A stretch of DNA of 64,000 bases from Anastrepha obliqua (GCF_027943255.1 NC_072893.1:101253784-101317783), one strand, 5' to 3'. Shown: positions 48,676 through 58,380, numbered from the stretch's first letter. The notes: generated by a model from the sequence alone, not told the origin. Numbers and translations: made by a program.

Positions 48676-50121
48676 ACAGCTGCGGTCAATATAATAGCAC
48701 CACGCACAAATTTATACTGACTCCGTTTACATCTGTTTAACTGTCGGGCCGAATCAAAACAAAATAATAAATTCTTTGATGTCAATGGTTTATTATCATA
48801 AGAAAATTACTTGGTTTTTTTCAACAGTTTATAATACGCTAAATAATTTAAACAAAAAACTTAAAAACTACACAGTCAAAATAATATTATAGCACTTCAG
48901 TTTATTTTTAACAAAAGTTAGTGGTCTTTGTAAAAATAAAAAAAAATTTCACTCAGATTTTTTTATATAAATTAATTGTATGGTTTCAATACTCTGTCGC
49001 GTGCCCTTTGTTTGCTATTACCGCGGCACAACGCCTTCCCATGGAATCCACTAAATGCTGGCATCTTTTAACTTTGATGGAACTCCAAAATTTCTGCACA
49101 GCCTCCCAGAGCCCTTCAACACTTGTTGGTTTTATTGTAGATACACCCTTCTTTATGTCCGTCCACAGATTTTCGATAGGGTTCAAATCTGGCAGCATAA
49201 TTTCATCAAGGATTTTTACATAAACCGATGAAACCATAACGGTTTTGATCCAATATATAGGACCCACACCTTGAAACGAGAAGCAACCCCATACCATAAT
49301 ACTATAACCTCCACGTTTGATAGTTTTTGCTGGGAATTGTGGCTTGTATTCGCTGTTAGTTCGCCTACGGACAAAACATCTGGAACCCTTTGCACCAAAA
49401 AGAACAATTTTGGATTCGTCAGTCCATAGCACATTTCTCCACTTTTCCTTTGGAAAATTTAAATATGCTTTAGATAAGATATCCGTTTAGCAACATGCTT
49501 AGAGGAAAGGAGCGGCACTTTTCGAGGACTACAGGCATTGAGGCTGTTGTCTGAAGTCTGCGACGAATAGCTTCCACGCTTGCAGGCACATCCAATGTTT
49601 TTTGAGCTCTGTAGCTGTCATAAAGGGATTTGCTTTAGTCGTCCGTACTAACCGTTTTACTATTAAGGGTGACAAAACTCGCTTCGTACCACGGGACTCA
49701 ACTTTTTGCTCATATCTTAGGGCATTTATTATCATTTTATTGGAACAGCCCAGCAATTCCCTTATTTACGAATACGATTTACCCTCGGACACAAATTTTT
49801 TTATTAGTCCACGTTTTTCAGTAGAACAATGCTTTCCGCGACCCATAACTATACAATTTTTATAATATTATTACACGATTTTAGAGAAAGTATTTAAAAA
49901 AAATATATATTACCTTCTGCACAAAATCTTAAGTGTTGACAAAAGATCTTTTATAACTGATTAAAAGTTACGAAATTTTACAACAAATTCACACACTCTG
50001 AGATAGCATAAAAAATGTAACTGTTTTTTACACTCCAAAAAATAATATAGTAAATAGGTGAAATTTTTACATCTTTCGAATCAGAATATTGCAACTGGTG
50101 CTATTATATTGGCCGGCACTG
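48676..50121 (-). mobile_element. Tc1-like element, internally deleted
   Basis: The terminal repeats ACAGCTGCGGTCAATATAATAGCACC (left) and the right-end reverse complement CAGTGCCGGCCAATATAATAGCACC pair well and lie in TA targets. The minus-strand transposase starts at 49846 (MGRGKHCSTEKRGLIKKFVS) and has a stop about eight residues later. It then runs CSNKMIINALRYEQKVESRG and shifts frame around 49530. It resumes MLWTDESKIVLFGAKGSRCF (first Asp) and GGYSIMVWGCFSFQG. KILDEIM is then joined directly to LPDLNPIENLWTDIKKG, so the HxDNDPKH block with the second Asp has been deleted. Confidence 0.88.
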
Positions 50122-50129
50122 TAAATCGA

Positions 50130-51685
50130 GTTGTTCCCGTAACTTAGATCACTGTCGAGGAAACGTCTAACTTATGGTTTACTACACTAAGGCATCACCG
50201 AATACTTTCTGGCTGCTACAACAACTTTCTGTCAATATCTAAAATGATGGTAAAAAATTTAAATGGTAGATAATCTACTAAAAACTGTATTAGTAGCGCG
50301 ATTCGATACACTAATACGAAACAAATTCTGAAACGGGTTTTATAAAACCGCAGATGGACACTAGCACACGTTAAGTTAAAGTTAAATTTTTAAAAAGTTT
50401 CATTTATTGTGTTATATCAATAATTTATTCCGGGTTTATTCCAGGACTGTCACTTGAGGAGCATACCTCAAAAATTTATGAAAAATGTTTTATGTTAAGG
50501 TTTAACATTTAATATGCGCAACAACGGCAACACATTGATTTACAAATAAGACGTTTTCGTTTACCGCGGTTAGGTAACGAAAAGTAAATAGGTACGTAAG
50601 CTTAAAACTATTTGTATCTCTACCAAATTATGGCATAAAAGTGTACGCGTGGTTAGTGCTGCATCCAAAAATCTTTTCGGAAAAAAATTTTTCTAAATTT
50701 TAAAATAATGCCTCAAACTTCCACTAGCATATCTACCACAAAATACAATAAAAAAAAAACTCAGGACTTTCTAAATATTTTACTTGGTTTATTATGTACT
50801 TATGCTGCTTATTGTTAGACCTACGAAGATTGAGATGCTGTAAAAATATACGTAACTCATTTAAAACTTACATTTACCTAATTTTACCAATAAATGTTCT
50901 AAAATATACACATCTACATATTTATGAGAGCCATATCTAAAAAACAACAAAAACAAAAGAACATCGCAGAACTAACAACTTATATTCTACAAATTCTACT
51001 AAATTATGAAATTAATCATTTATTTACTAGTTTAACATACCATTGTACTATTTTTCTATTGACGAACACATAGAGCAATATACACATTACCTCAACTCCA
51101 CCCCGTCAAGCCCAAGCACAATTACTTCTACATTTGTAGTTGGTGCGTTTATTCCCGAATCACCTAATATTGATTATGTTGCACAATACTTAAGAATAAA
51201 CCGATCCATAAACCTTTAATTTTGATGTGATTCATTGTCGAAAACCAATTGAAATATGTTTACGAAATCCATTTAGACGTACTTAGAGTGTTAGAGATCC
51301 ACACTAGTGTACTAGGTTATGTTTTTCTGCATCCTACACGCTTACCTTAATAAATACAATAAAAAACGATTATATTCAGCTCCTCGAAGCTAATATGACG
51401 CTCTTAATAATACACTTTAGGGTTGCTTTCTAAATTTTGTTAGTTCTTCTGTAATCTTCACGAAAAAATCGCGATTTTAAACACGTGTCTAGAGTATTTT
51501 CTTTCATGCACACAATAACAATATGGCCGGCGTACGAATTTTCCAATATACGTTTCGAATTGGTTTTTCGCACTATATTTCCACAGTTTCGAAGTTTAAA
51601 CACACGGTTGCAAGAGCATTCGCTTTGCATAGATGATTTTGCCTGCGTTTTTAATCGTCAATAAAACGTATTGTAGCGAACCCAA
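50130..51685. other. AT-rich intergenic, no supported gene
   Basis: No recognisable coding or RNA feature. The 66-codon minus-strand frame at 51430-51630 has no family resemblance. Confidence 0.4.
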
Positions 51686-51689
51686 GGCG

Positions 51690-52180
51690 AATTGAATACC
51701 TTAGTTGGCGCCTTAACAAAACAGTTACTTAAATTTTCGCGATTTTGACATCAGCTCCCTTGCCAAATACAAAACAAACAAACAAAAGGAGAAGCAATTA
51801 CATTCTTGTAAAAATTCAGTGAGTAGCTTGGTAATATTGTGATTTGTGAAATTTAAAATAAAAAAACTAATGAACACCAAGTGCCGTGTGTTAAATTGTG
51901 AAAGCAGAAATTAATACAAAGCCCCGAAATACAGTTTGTTTGCGTTTTTATGCGCAAGACGCCGTGGCAAGAACGTATGTGTGTGTTTGTATAATTTCTT
52001 GTGCTTGGTTGTTTCCATTGCTTTCGCCTACTCTTCTTCACACACAAGTAATTCCACTTCCTTTTGTTTGTTTATTCATGTTCAGCGAATTCGGAAGGTG
52101 CAATCTCTTACACTCTAATCATCTTGTAACGAACCGACTAGCAACAATACCGAACGAATGAGATACCAAAATAAAAAAAA
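51690..52180 (+). repeat. Three-copy repeat with conserved ATG segment, copy 1
   Basis: This shares with 58060-58380 (same strand) and with the reverse of 53060-53440 the phrases CAGTTACTT...TTTCGCGATTTTG, GGTAATATTGTGAT and CTAATGAACACCAAGTGCCG. All three keep an ATG followed by AAGTGCCG(T/C)(G/A)TGTTAAATTGT (peptide MNTKCRVLNC or MKTKCRVLNC), then a stop within 15 codons. Its nature is unknown. It may be the 5' part of a transposon, and a CxVxxC start would also suit a THAP-type zinc finger, but that is weak. Confidence 0.6.
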
Positions 52181-52183
52181 GAG

Positions 52184-52570
52184 TCTGTAAGGTCGGTTTA
52201 CTGACGATAGTTTAACGTGATAACGTCATAAGAAAATACTGATTGAATGGTTGCATTTTTCAAAAGAAAATTTTAATTTTATTTGTTTGATAGATATTTT
52301 GTATGGATATAGAGAATGAGTTAACATTAACATAACATAACATAACATAACATAACATAACATAACACAACATAACATAACATAACATAACAAAACAAAA
52401 CAAAACAAAACATAACATAACATAACATAACATAACATAACATAACATAACATAACATAACATAACATGCTGTTCAAGCAAGGTAACGACGCATGAGCAA
52501 GATAACGACGCATTTTTTGGTGCGTGCAGCCGGCTACATAGAATTATAAGACGTTATCACGTCAAAAAAT
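52184..52570 (+). repeat. GTCTGTAAAG element with a microsatellite in its body
   Basis: The left end is AGTCTGTAAGGTCGGTTTAC followed by TTTAACGTGATAACGTCATAAG. The right end is TTATAAGACGTTATCACGTC at about 52543-52563. Between the ends, the body seen at 31 kb is largely replaced by a (CATAA)n array. Two minisatellite units (GCAAGGTAACGACGCATGA) remain near 52480. Confidence 0.75.
52322..52467. repeat. (CATAA)n pentanucleotide microsatellite
   Basis: There are about 29 units, mostly CATAA, with one CACAA variant and an internal run of CAAAA units (about 52391-52410). It produces long spurious frames on the minus strand. Confidence 0.95.
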
Positions 52571-52990
52571 AATAATAACATTAAAACAACAAGTATTATT
52601 AACAAACTTGGTTTTATTTTAAATTCTTCAAGTAAATCAAATTAATAATAATCAATAAGAAGGCATATGCAAATACAAATACGTGAATTTATATATGTAC
52701 ATATGCGCATATACATACACATATACGCTCACTTAAGTAGGAGAGAGCAAGATGTCGAACGTTGCCGTTCGTTTGCTTTGTCGTTCGCTCCGCGCTTTCG
52801 CTTGCAGTTCATTCAAGGTAACGGCAATGAGCAAGGTAACGACAAATGAACAAGGTAACGGCAATGAGCAAGGTAACACTAATGAGCAAGGTAACGGCAA
52901 TGAGTAAGGTAACACTAATGAGCAAGGTAACGACACATTTTTTCGTGCGTGCAGCCTGTTAAATCGAATTATAAGACGTTATCACGTCAA
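52571..52990 (+). repeat. Second GACGTTATCACGTC-end element, tandem to the first
   Basis: This directly follows the previous copy. It has ACAAACTTGGTTTTATTTTA, the CATATGCGCATATACATACA block, GTTCGTTTGCTTTGTCGTTC, a minisatellite of about seven GAGCAAGGTAAC units (52815-52940), and the end TTATAAGACGTTATCACGTC. It matches the reverse of 110-480 in layout. Confidence 0.75.
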
Positions 52991-53059
52991 AACATGAATT
53001 CGCCAAAAGATACAAGTTGCCAAATCTAGAAGATACGATAGTTAACCAAGCCATGCATG

Positions 53060-53440
53060 TAAGCAGCAAGGATGGTCGAATACAAAATTGCGCCTTCCGA
53101 ATTCGCTGCGTCCTCAGGCTCCTTGAATAAATAATCAAAACCTGTGTGTGAAGAAGAAGAGTAGGCGAAAGCAATAGAAATTATACACACACACATTCTT
53201 GCCACGGCATCTGCATTTGAAGTTTTTATATTTATTTGAGCTTTAACAATTTAACATGCGGCACTTCGTTTTCATTAGTTTGATTACTTTAAATGTCACA
53301 AATCACTACATTCTCAAGCTATTCACTGTTTCACAAACATGAAAGTTTTTTCCTCTTGTTTGTTTTGTTCGTTCGTTTTGTATTAGTAGGAGCCTGACAG
53401 CCTTGGCAAAATCGCGAAAAATAAAGTTTTAATAAAGTTG
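53060..53440 (-). repeat. Three-copy repeat, copy 2 (inverted)
   Basis: On the minus strand this reads parallel to 51690-52130, including GCCTGTGTGTGAAGAAGA in antisense, the GTGTGTGTATAATTTCT stretch and CTAATGAAAACGAAGTGCCG. With copy 1 it forms a wide inverted pair around the two elements at 52184-52990. Confidence 0.6.
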
Positions 53441-53559
53441 CTTTGAGACAGCTCTAGTTCGAAACAACAGTAACAAGAAATCGCTGGAGTACTGCAAGCA
53501 AAGTTGCTTTGGCTACAAACTTCATACAGCTACAGGAGAGAGACCTACGATTTCCGGAA

Positions 53560-54340
53560 AGGTAAAGGGTTTTCCAATAACAGGTGTTATTTTGAATATC
53601 CCGCTATTTCGGTAGATGTCACTTCTGAAGCTATTACTTTCTGATATTTCACAAGTAGAAACTACGCCATTAATAAAAATGGAACGATACACGCTTAAAC
53701 AACGCTTTGAAATTATTAAAATTCACTATAAAAATGGTGAAAATGGTGGTAGAGACGGTTCGTAAAACTCGAACATTTTTGGGTCATCGTGAAGCACCTT
53801 GTCGGACCGCAATACAGACATTGGTGAAAAAATTCGAACTGTTGGGAAAAGTTAGTGACGCGGAGAATAAAACCCGTACACGTAGCTAAAGAACAGCCGA
53901 AAATATTGCTGTTGTAGCCGAAAGGTTTGAAGGAATCCCAGGTTTGTCCATTCCTCGTCGATCTTTGGAATTAGGCATTCCACAAACGTCTTTACACCGC
54001 ATTTTGCATAAAGACTTGGGTCTTAAGGCTTATAAAGTCCAGTTAACATTAGAGCTCAAGTCAGCCGATCATCAACAAAGTCGTGTCTTTGCTGATAGAG
54101 TCGTTGAAATACATGAAAATGATCCGGAATTCCATCGAAAAATCATCTTGAGTTATGAGGCCCATTTCCACCTCGGTGTTATTGTTGAAAAGCCTCTCTA
54201 CCCTCAGCGTGTGACTGTTTGGTGCGGTTTATGGTCCGGCGGAGTCATTGGACCCTACTTTTTCGAAAATGAAGCTGAAGCAACAGTTACGGTGAATGGA
54301 TTGCGTTATAGAGAGGTGATTAACGATTTTTTATGGACAT
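53560..54340 (+). pseudogene. DD41D mariner relic, 3'-truncated, catalytic Asp lost
   Basis: The left end is AAAGGGTTTTCCAATAACAG (53564-53583). The plus-strand transposase starts MERYTLKQRFEIIKIHYKNG at 53681, breaks around 53745, and continues VRKTRTFLGHREAPCRTAIQ, then (past a stop at 53887) LSIPRRSLELGIPQTSLHRI, KDLGLKAYKVQLTLELK, then LSYEAHFHLG and RVTVWCGLWSGGVIGPYFFE and TVTVNGLRYREVINDF. The first catalytic Asp of the SDEAH box is Tyr (SYEAH). The element ends abruptly near 54340, before the second and third Asp blocks, at a SINE-like sequence. Confidence 0.85.
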
Positions 54341-54364
54341 ATAAGCTGCTGGACAGCAAATGTA

Positions 54365-54490
54365 TGAGCATGTCGAGGTAGCTTAAGAGCCGTCACTCCA
54401 CTAGCCGACAACGGGAAGCCTCGTAGCGCATTTCTGCCGTGAAACCATCTGCCGTTAGGAGGCGGCGTAAAACTGTATGTCCCCTCCAAA
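54365..54490 (+). repeat. Fragment of tRNA-derived SINE body
   Basis: CATTTCTGCCGTGAAACCAT, CTGCCGTTAGGAGGCGGCGT and AAACTGTATGTCCCCTCC correspond to the SINE body at 20790-20870. The rest is missing. It abuts the truncated mariner. Confidence 0.65.
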
Positions 54491-54805
54491 AAAGTTGTAA
54501 GCTGTTAATATAATGATAATCCAAAAAGATAAATACGCTAAGCCAAATTAGTTTTTGCAGGCCGGTGTTTTTTATTGTTATCACCTAGAATAGCATCCTT
54601 TGAATCTTTAAAATTATTAATGTTACTGTTGTCTGTTATATAAAAAAAATATATAATTATACATAAACTAGATATGATTGACTATGGGGAAGGGAAGAGT
54701 TTACGAAATTTTTAAAATACAGCCCTTCAGAAACATTTTAGTAATAGCTTGTGTTGGCAATGCCGTAGATAAAATGGTGAAGTTCGATAAATGCTTGTCA
54801 ATGGT

Positions 54806-54831
54806 CTTTCCGCCTTTTGACAGCTCTTAAG
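54806..54831 (+). promoter_or_regulatory. RpL36 transcription start and non-coding leader exon
   Basis: CTTTCCGCCTTTTGACAGCT followed by CTTAAG and a donor GTAGGC has the pyrimidine-rich start (TOP-like) typical of ribosomal protein genes. The acceptor TTTATTTTCCAG at 54981-54992 lies six bases before the ATG, so the first intron would be 54832-54992. The exact start is inferred, not demonstrated. TOP-type leaders allow growth-dependent translation. Confidence 0.65.
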
Positions 54832-54997
54832 GTAGGCCACTGCAAAATTTTCTTAATAAAATCTTCAAATATTCTAAGCATCCTTAAATCTCATTTAAAA
54901 ACAATATTTGTACAACGTTTCATTTCAATATTCCTACATTATTCGCTTAAATAGTTTAGAGAGTAAAATTTAACGTTTTGTTTATTTTCCAGCGATC

Positions 54998-55401
54998 ATG
55001 GCAGTGCGATATGAACTTTGCGTTGGTCTCAATAAGGGACATAAGACCACAAAAGTGAAGAATGTAAAATATATTGGAGACAAGAAGGTTAAAGGCCTTC
55101 GTGGATCACGTTTGAAGAACGTACGCATAAAAACATATTTATATTTTTATAAATACAATAACTTTTATATTTGCAGATTCAAACCCGACACACCAAATTC
55201 ATGCGCGATTTAGTACGTGAAGTTGTGGGTCATGCTCCTTACGAGAAGAGAACGATGGAATTGTTGAAAGTTTCAAAAGATAAACGTGCTTTGAAATTTT
55301 TGAAACGTCGTTTAGGTACACACATTCGTGCCAAGAGGAAGCGTGAGGAACTGTCTAACATCCTGACTCAAATGAGAAAGGCTCAAACCCATGCTAAGTA
55401 G
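54998..55401 (+). CDS. RpL36: 60S ribosomal protein L36 (eL36)
   Basis: This is a structural protein of the large ribosomal subunit. Exons are 54998-55120 and 55177-55401, joined in phase 0 across a 56-bp GT-AG intron (donor GTACGC, acceptor ATATTTGCAG), giving 115 residues, the usual length in flies. The protein is strongly basic. It begins [20 protein letters not shown] and includes [24 protein letters not shown] across the junction, then [20 protein letters not shown] and [20 protein letters not shown]. Unspliced read-through of either exon gives frames that diverge at once into AT-rich nonsense. A polyadenylation signal AATAAA lies at 55432-55437. The gene is intact and lies between repeat clusters. 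Confidence 0.98.
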
Positions 55402-55431
55402 ATGAGCATATAATTCTTTGTACAAGTTAGA

Positions 55432-55437
55432 AATAAA
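55432..55437 (+). terminator. RpL36 polyadenylation signal
   Basis: AATAAA occurs 30 bases after the stop codon. Confidence 0.8.
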
Positions 55438-55439
55438 AC

Positions 55440-56060
55440 GAGAACTTAGAATTTAAATAATAATTGTAGTAAACAATTGTGATGGTTGGTGAATCCGGTT
55501 GGTTGACAATTTCAGTGATAGTGTTTTTAGTGACGCAGCTGATTAGAAAAACTTGAAGGAGCAAAGTGGACGCTATAAAAATTAAAAGCAACTACTCACG
55601 AAGCCGGTGCAAAATTTTTCAACATTAGATTTTGATTATGAATGCAAAGTAGGTTTTAGTAAATACGAACCAACTGGGATGATGTGACAAATTTGTTCAT
55701 GTGAAGCAGTTTAAATCAAACTAGAAATGTGTGGTGCATAGGGTGTTAGGATAGAAATTTTCGTGTATGCCTTGAAACTGTAATGGCGTTTTTTTTCGTG
55801 TCACATTAACAGAAAATTTGCACGCTTTTTAAGTTGCTTCTTATAATTGATAAAGTACGGATAGTCGTGTGCTGTACCAATATTTATACTATAAAGCTTC
55901 GTAATTATAAGGTTTACATTAGTTACGGTTGAAAGGATTCAGTAAGTGTGATATTTAACCGTTCAAAAGTTATCAAAAACACTTAAAAATGCACTAAAGA
56001 GGCTTAAAAAAATATTGTTTTTTTTAGTCACTGCGGTGCAATTACGTTTTGGATGTTCTA
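55440..56060. other. Intergenic after RpL36, no supported gene
   Basis: AT-rich; nothing recognised. Confidence 0.4.
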
Positions 56061-56069
56061 ACAGGTTAA

Positions 56070-56285
56070 GCGCATACATTTATCCAGAATTGCCCCAGAT
56101 ATGCATATCTGGCATGTGAAGGGACCCAGCAATACTAACCACTTCTTCACATGCCTACGTATACTCACTTCCCTGTGGGCTCCCGTAGAAACAGCCTGTT
56201 TCGTGGCCCTAAGATTAGATGAGGGCCGATGACTTCACTCAGCTTGACAGGATTTTCATGAACTACTACAACAACATTGTATATA
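56070..56285 (+). repeat. Retroposon fragment ending in CTACTACAACAACA
   Basis: GGGCTCCCGTAGAAACAGCC, TGTTTCGTGGCCCTAAGATT and AGATGAGGGCCGATGACTTC, followed by a CAA-repeat tail, form a unit partly shared with 45440-45500. It is probably the 3' end of a retrotransposon. Confidence 0.5.
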
Positions 56286-56409
56286 ACTGGTGCACATTTT
56301 ATTAAAGCCGTCCCAATGGAATTGTCGCTTTATATATTTTTTCTCTTTATAAAACTACATTGATGAGATAAGCGCTTTTCAAATTAAGGCAACGGTATTT
56401 ACAATGGTG

Positions 56410-56545
56410 GTCACGTTTCCACGACAGTCGGTTCTACGTTACCGAAACGACCCGGATTTATATCCGGCCAAGGACTGTCACTCCAGCAGCATTCACCGTA
56501 TGTAAGTATGGGGAATGTTTATGCTGCTACAACAACAACAACAAT
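56410..56545 (+). repeat. Retroposon copy with (CAA)n tail
   Basis: ACGACAGTCGGTTCTACGTT, CCGGCCAAGGACTGTCACTC, an inverted CCGTATGTAAGTATGGGGAA loop and GCTGCTACAACAACAACAAC. It is the copy with the best-preserved 3' tail. Target duplication is not obvious. Confidence 0.75.
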
Positions 56546-56764
56546 GGTGGTCAAATCATATACAACTATTGCCCTTTTGTACTAAAATTACATATTTTGT
56601 AGAATAATGATTGAAAGAGGAATTAATTTAATTTAGTATCTGAACTTCTATTTATTAGTATCAAATTAAACAAAGTCCATATTTATTGAAACAAATAATT
56701 ACATTTTTTATAACAGCTCAAAAAATGTGTGGACCAAATAAATGAAACTTTTTGGGGGAAAAAA

Positions 56765-57120
56765 GAGGTTTTAAAGTCGGTTTACTGACGTAGTTTAACG
56801 TGATAACGTCATAAGAAAATACTGATGGATTGGTTGCATTTTTCAAAAGAAATTTTTAACTTTATTTGTTTGATAGACATTTTGTATGGATATAGAGAAG
56901 GAGGTAAATGGAATCGCAATGGAATTGGTAAAGTTACATTTACACAAACGTGAAAAAGTACGAAACATTTATCAAATTCATGAAAGATATGTTCAATTTC
57001 GATTGAACATCAGACGTTAATAAGTCAACAGCACTAAGAGGCACCATCATCGATTTGACTTTTTCAAGACACATTACACTCGAAACACTCCCTTTGATTT
57101 CCTATCATCGTCCTATTATA
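56765..57120 (+). repeat. GTCTGTAAAG-type element, 3'-truncated
   Basis: It begins AGAGGTTTTAAAGTCGGTTT with a small internal loss compared with the other copies, then TTTAACGTGATAACGTCATAAG. The frame region MESQWNW-stop-SYIYTNV, ETFIKFMKDMFNFD, SDVNKSTALRGTIIDLTFSR resembles 1104-900 and 31237-31440. It ends at 57120, before the minisatellite, where a retroposon copy begins. Confidence 0.75.
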
Positions 57121-57131
57121 TCGTATAAATT

Positions 57132-57215
57132 AGTCGTTCCCACGACAGTCGGTTATACGTAACCAGAACGATCCGTATTTATATCCGGCCAAGGACTGTC
57201 ACTTCAGCAGCAATT
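57132..57215 (+). repeat. Retroposon copy, 3'-truncated
   Basis: CGTTCCCACGACAGTCGGTT, ATACGTAACCAGAACGATCC and GGCCAAGGACTGTCACTTCA match the family core. The sequence leaves the family after AGCAGCAATT. Confidence 0.7.
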
Positions 57216-57600
57216 GCTTCGATCAGTTTTACAAACGAGTCTTCATGCCTTTTATAAACAGATTTTCTCCACAAAAATTCGATTACCATGTCTGCAAAAC
57301 AAATAGGGTGGTCGTAGTTGTCTTTATTAAAAAACTCGTTTTCTTTGAAAAAAATAACCCTCATCAGTCCAACTCCGGCTACGCAATCCACAGTATTTTT
57401 GCGTATGACTCCATTTCGCGTGGGCGGCCCTCGGCCACGCTTCAAAAAAATAACCCTCATCAGTCCAACTCCGGCTACGCAATCCACAGTATTTTTGCGT
57501 AGAACTCCTTTCCATATTAATACCATACGCGTGTGTGTAGTAAGGAGGCACAATAACCCCCATCCCCATCATTAACACTAAACTCAAATACTTAGTTTTT
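57216..57600 (-). other. Unassigned open frame with tandem duplication
   Basis: A 124-codon minus-strand frame (57179-57553) ends FADMVIEFLWRKSVYKRHED, then SFVKLIEAIAAEV. Its N-terminal half is a tandem copy of NTVDCVAGVGLMRVIF caused by a DNA duplication of about 98 bp (57347-57444 repeated from 57445). I do not recognise the family. The final part, which contains the retroposon, is certainly not original coding. It may be a fragment of a gene or transposon captured in this repeat cluster. Confidence 0.3.
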
Positions 57601-58059
57601 GTTCATATTTTTGTTGTCATTTGCAGGCATCCGGCAACACCATACTGTGTTATTCCAATCTTCTTCTTATTCGCGTTTAAAATTGAAAAGTGATTGTATG
57701 GACAAATAATTCGAATATAAGGATAAAAATAAGTAAAAACACGCGTGTGAGTGTATATTTAGTGAAGTGTTAAAATATATATAGTGTAATGTGCCAAACT
57801 ATATTGAAGTTCCCGAGGGCACTTTGAAGGCAAATAATTATGAAATTATTATTTCCTGAATAATTTGGAATTATAAAGATTGTCCCTTAACATCTCCCTA
57901 ACATCTCTACCAAGTTTCATTAATAAAGACATTATAGTTTGCCAAAAATTGGCCAATATACATTATTGCGAATCCCAGCCATTTCAAATAAACAATCTCC
58001 TTAATCTGTCTAAAATCCAGAAATGAAACTAAACCAAATGAAACTAAATGAAAAATGAA

Positions 58060-58380
58060 CTGAGTATCTTAAGTGGCGGCATTAAATAACAGTTACTTTA
58101 TTTTTCGCGATTTTGGCAAGCCTAGCGTTAGCCAAGGCGAATTGTGTATTGAGGGTGGTGTCATTAAAAACCAGTTACTTTACTCGGACGTCAACTCCCT
58201 TCGCAGTGCAAAATAAACGTACAAAACGTATGAAAAGTTGCATGTTTGCAATATTTCATTGAATGGCTTGATAATATTGTGATCTGTGAAATTAAAGCTG
58301 ATCAAACTAATGAAAACGAAGTGCCGTGTGTTAAATTGTGAAATCACAAATTAATATAAAGTCTGAAAGTGCAGTTTACT
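58060..58380 (+). repeat. Three-copy repeat, copy 3
   Basis: ACAGTTACTTTATTTTTCGC, CTTGATAATATTGTGATCTG and CTAATGAAAACGAAGTGCCG are shared with 51690-52180. The ATG peptide reads MKTKCRVLNCEITN before a stop. It lies about 240 bp upstream of the zinc-finger gene's start, so it may contribute promoter sequence to that gene. Confidence 0.6.

Noticed and set aside
52226..52513. 95-codon minus-strand repetitive protein (MLCYV repeats)
   Set aside because: It is only a translation of the (CATAA)n microsatellite.
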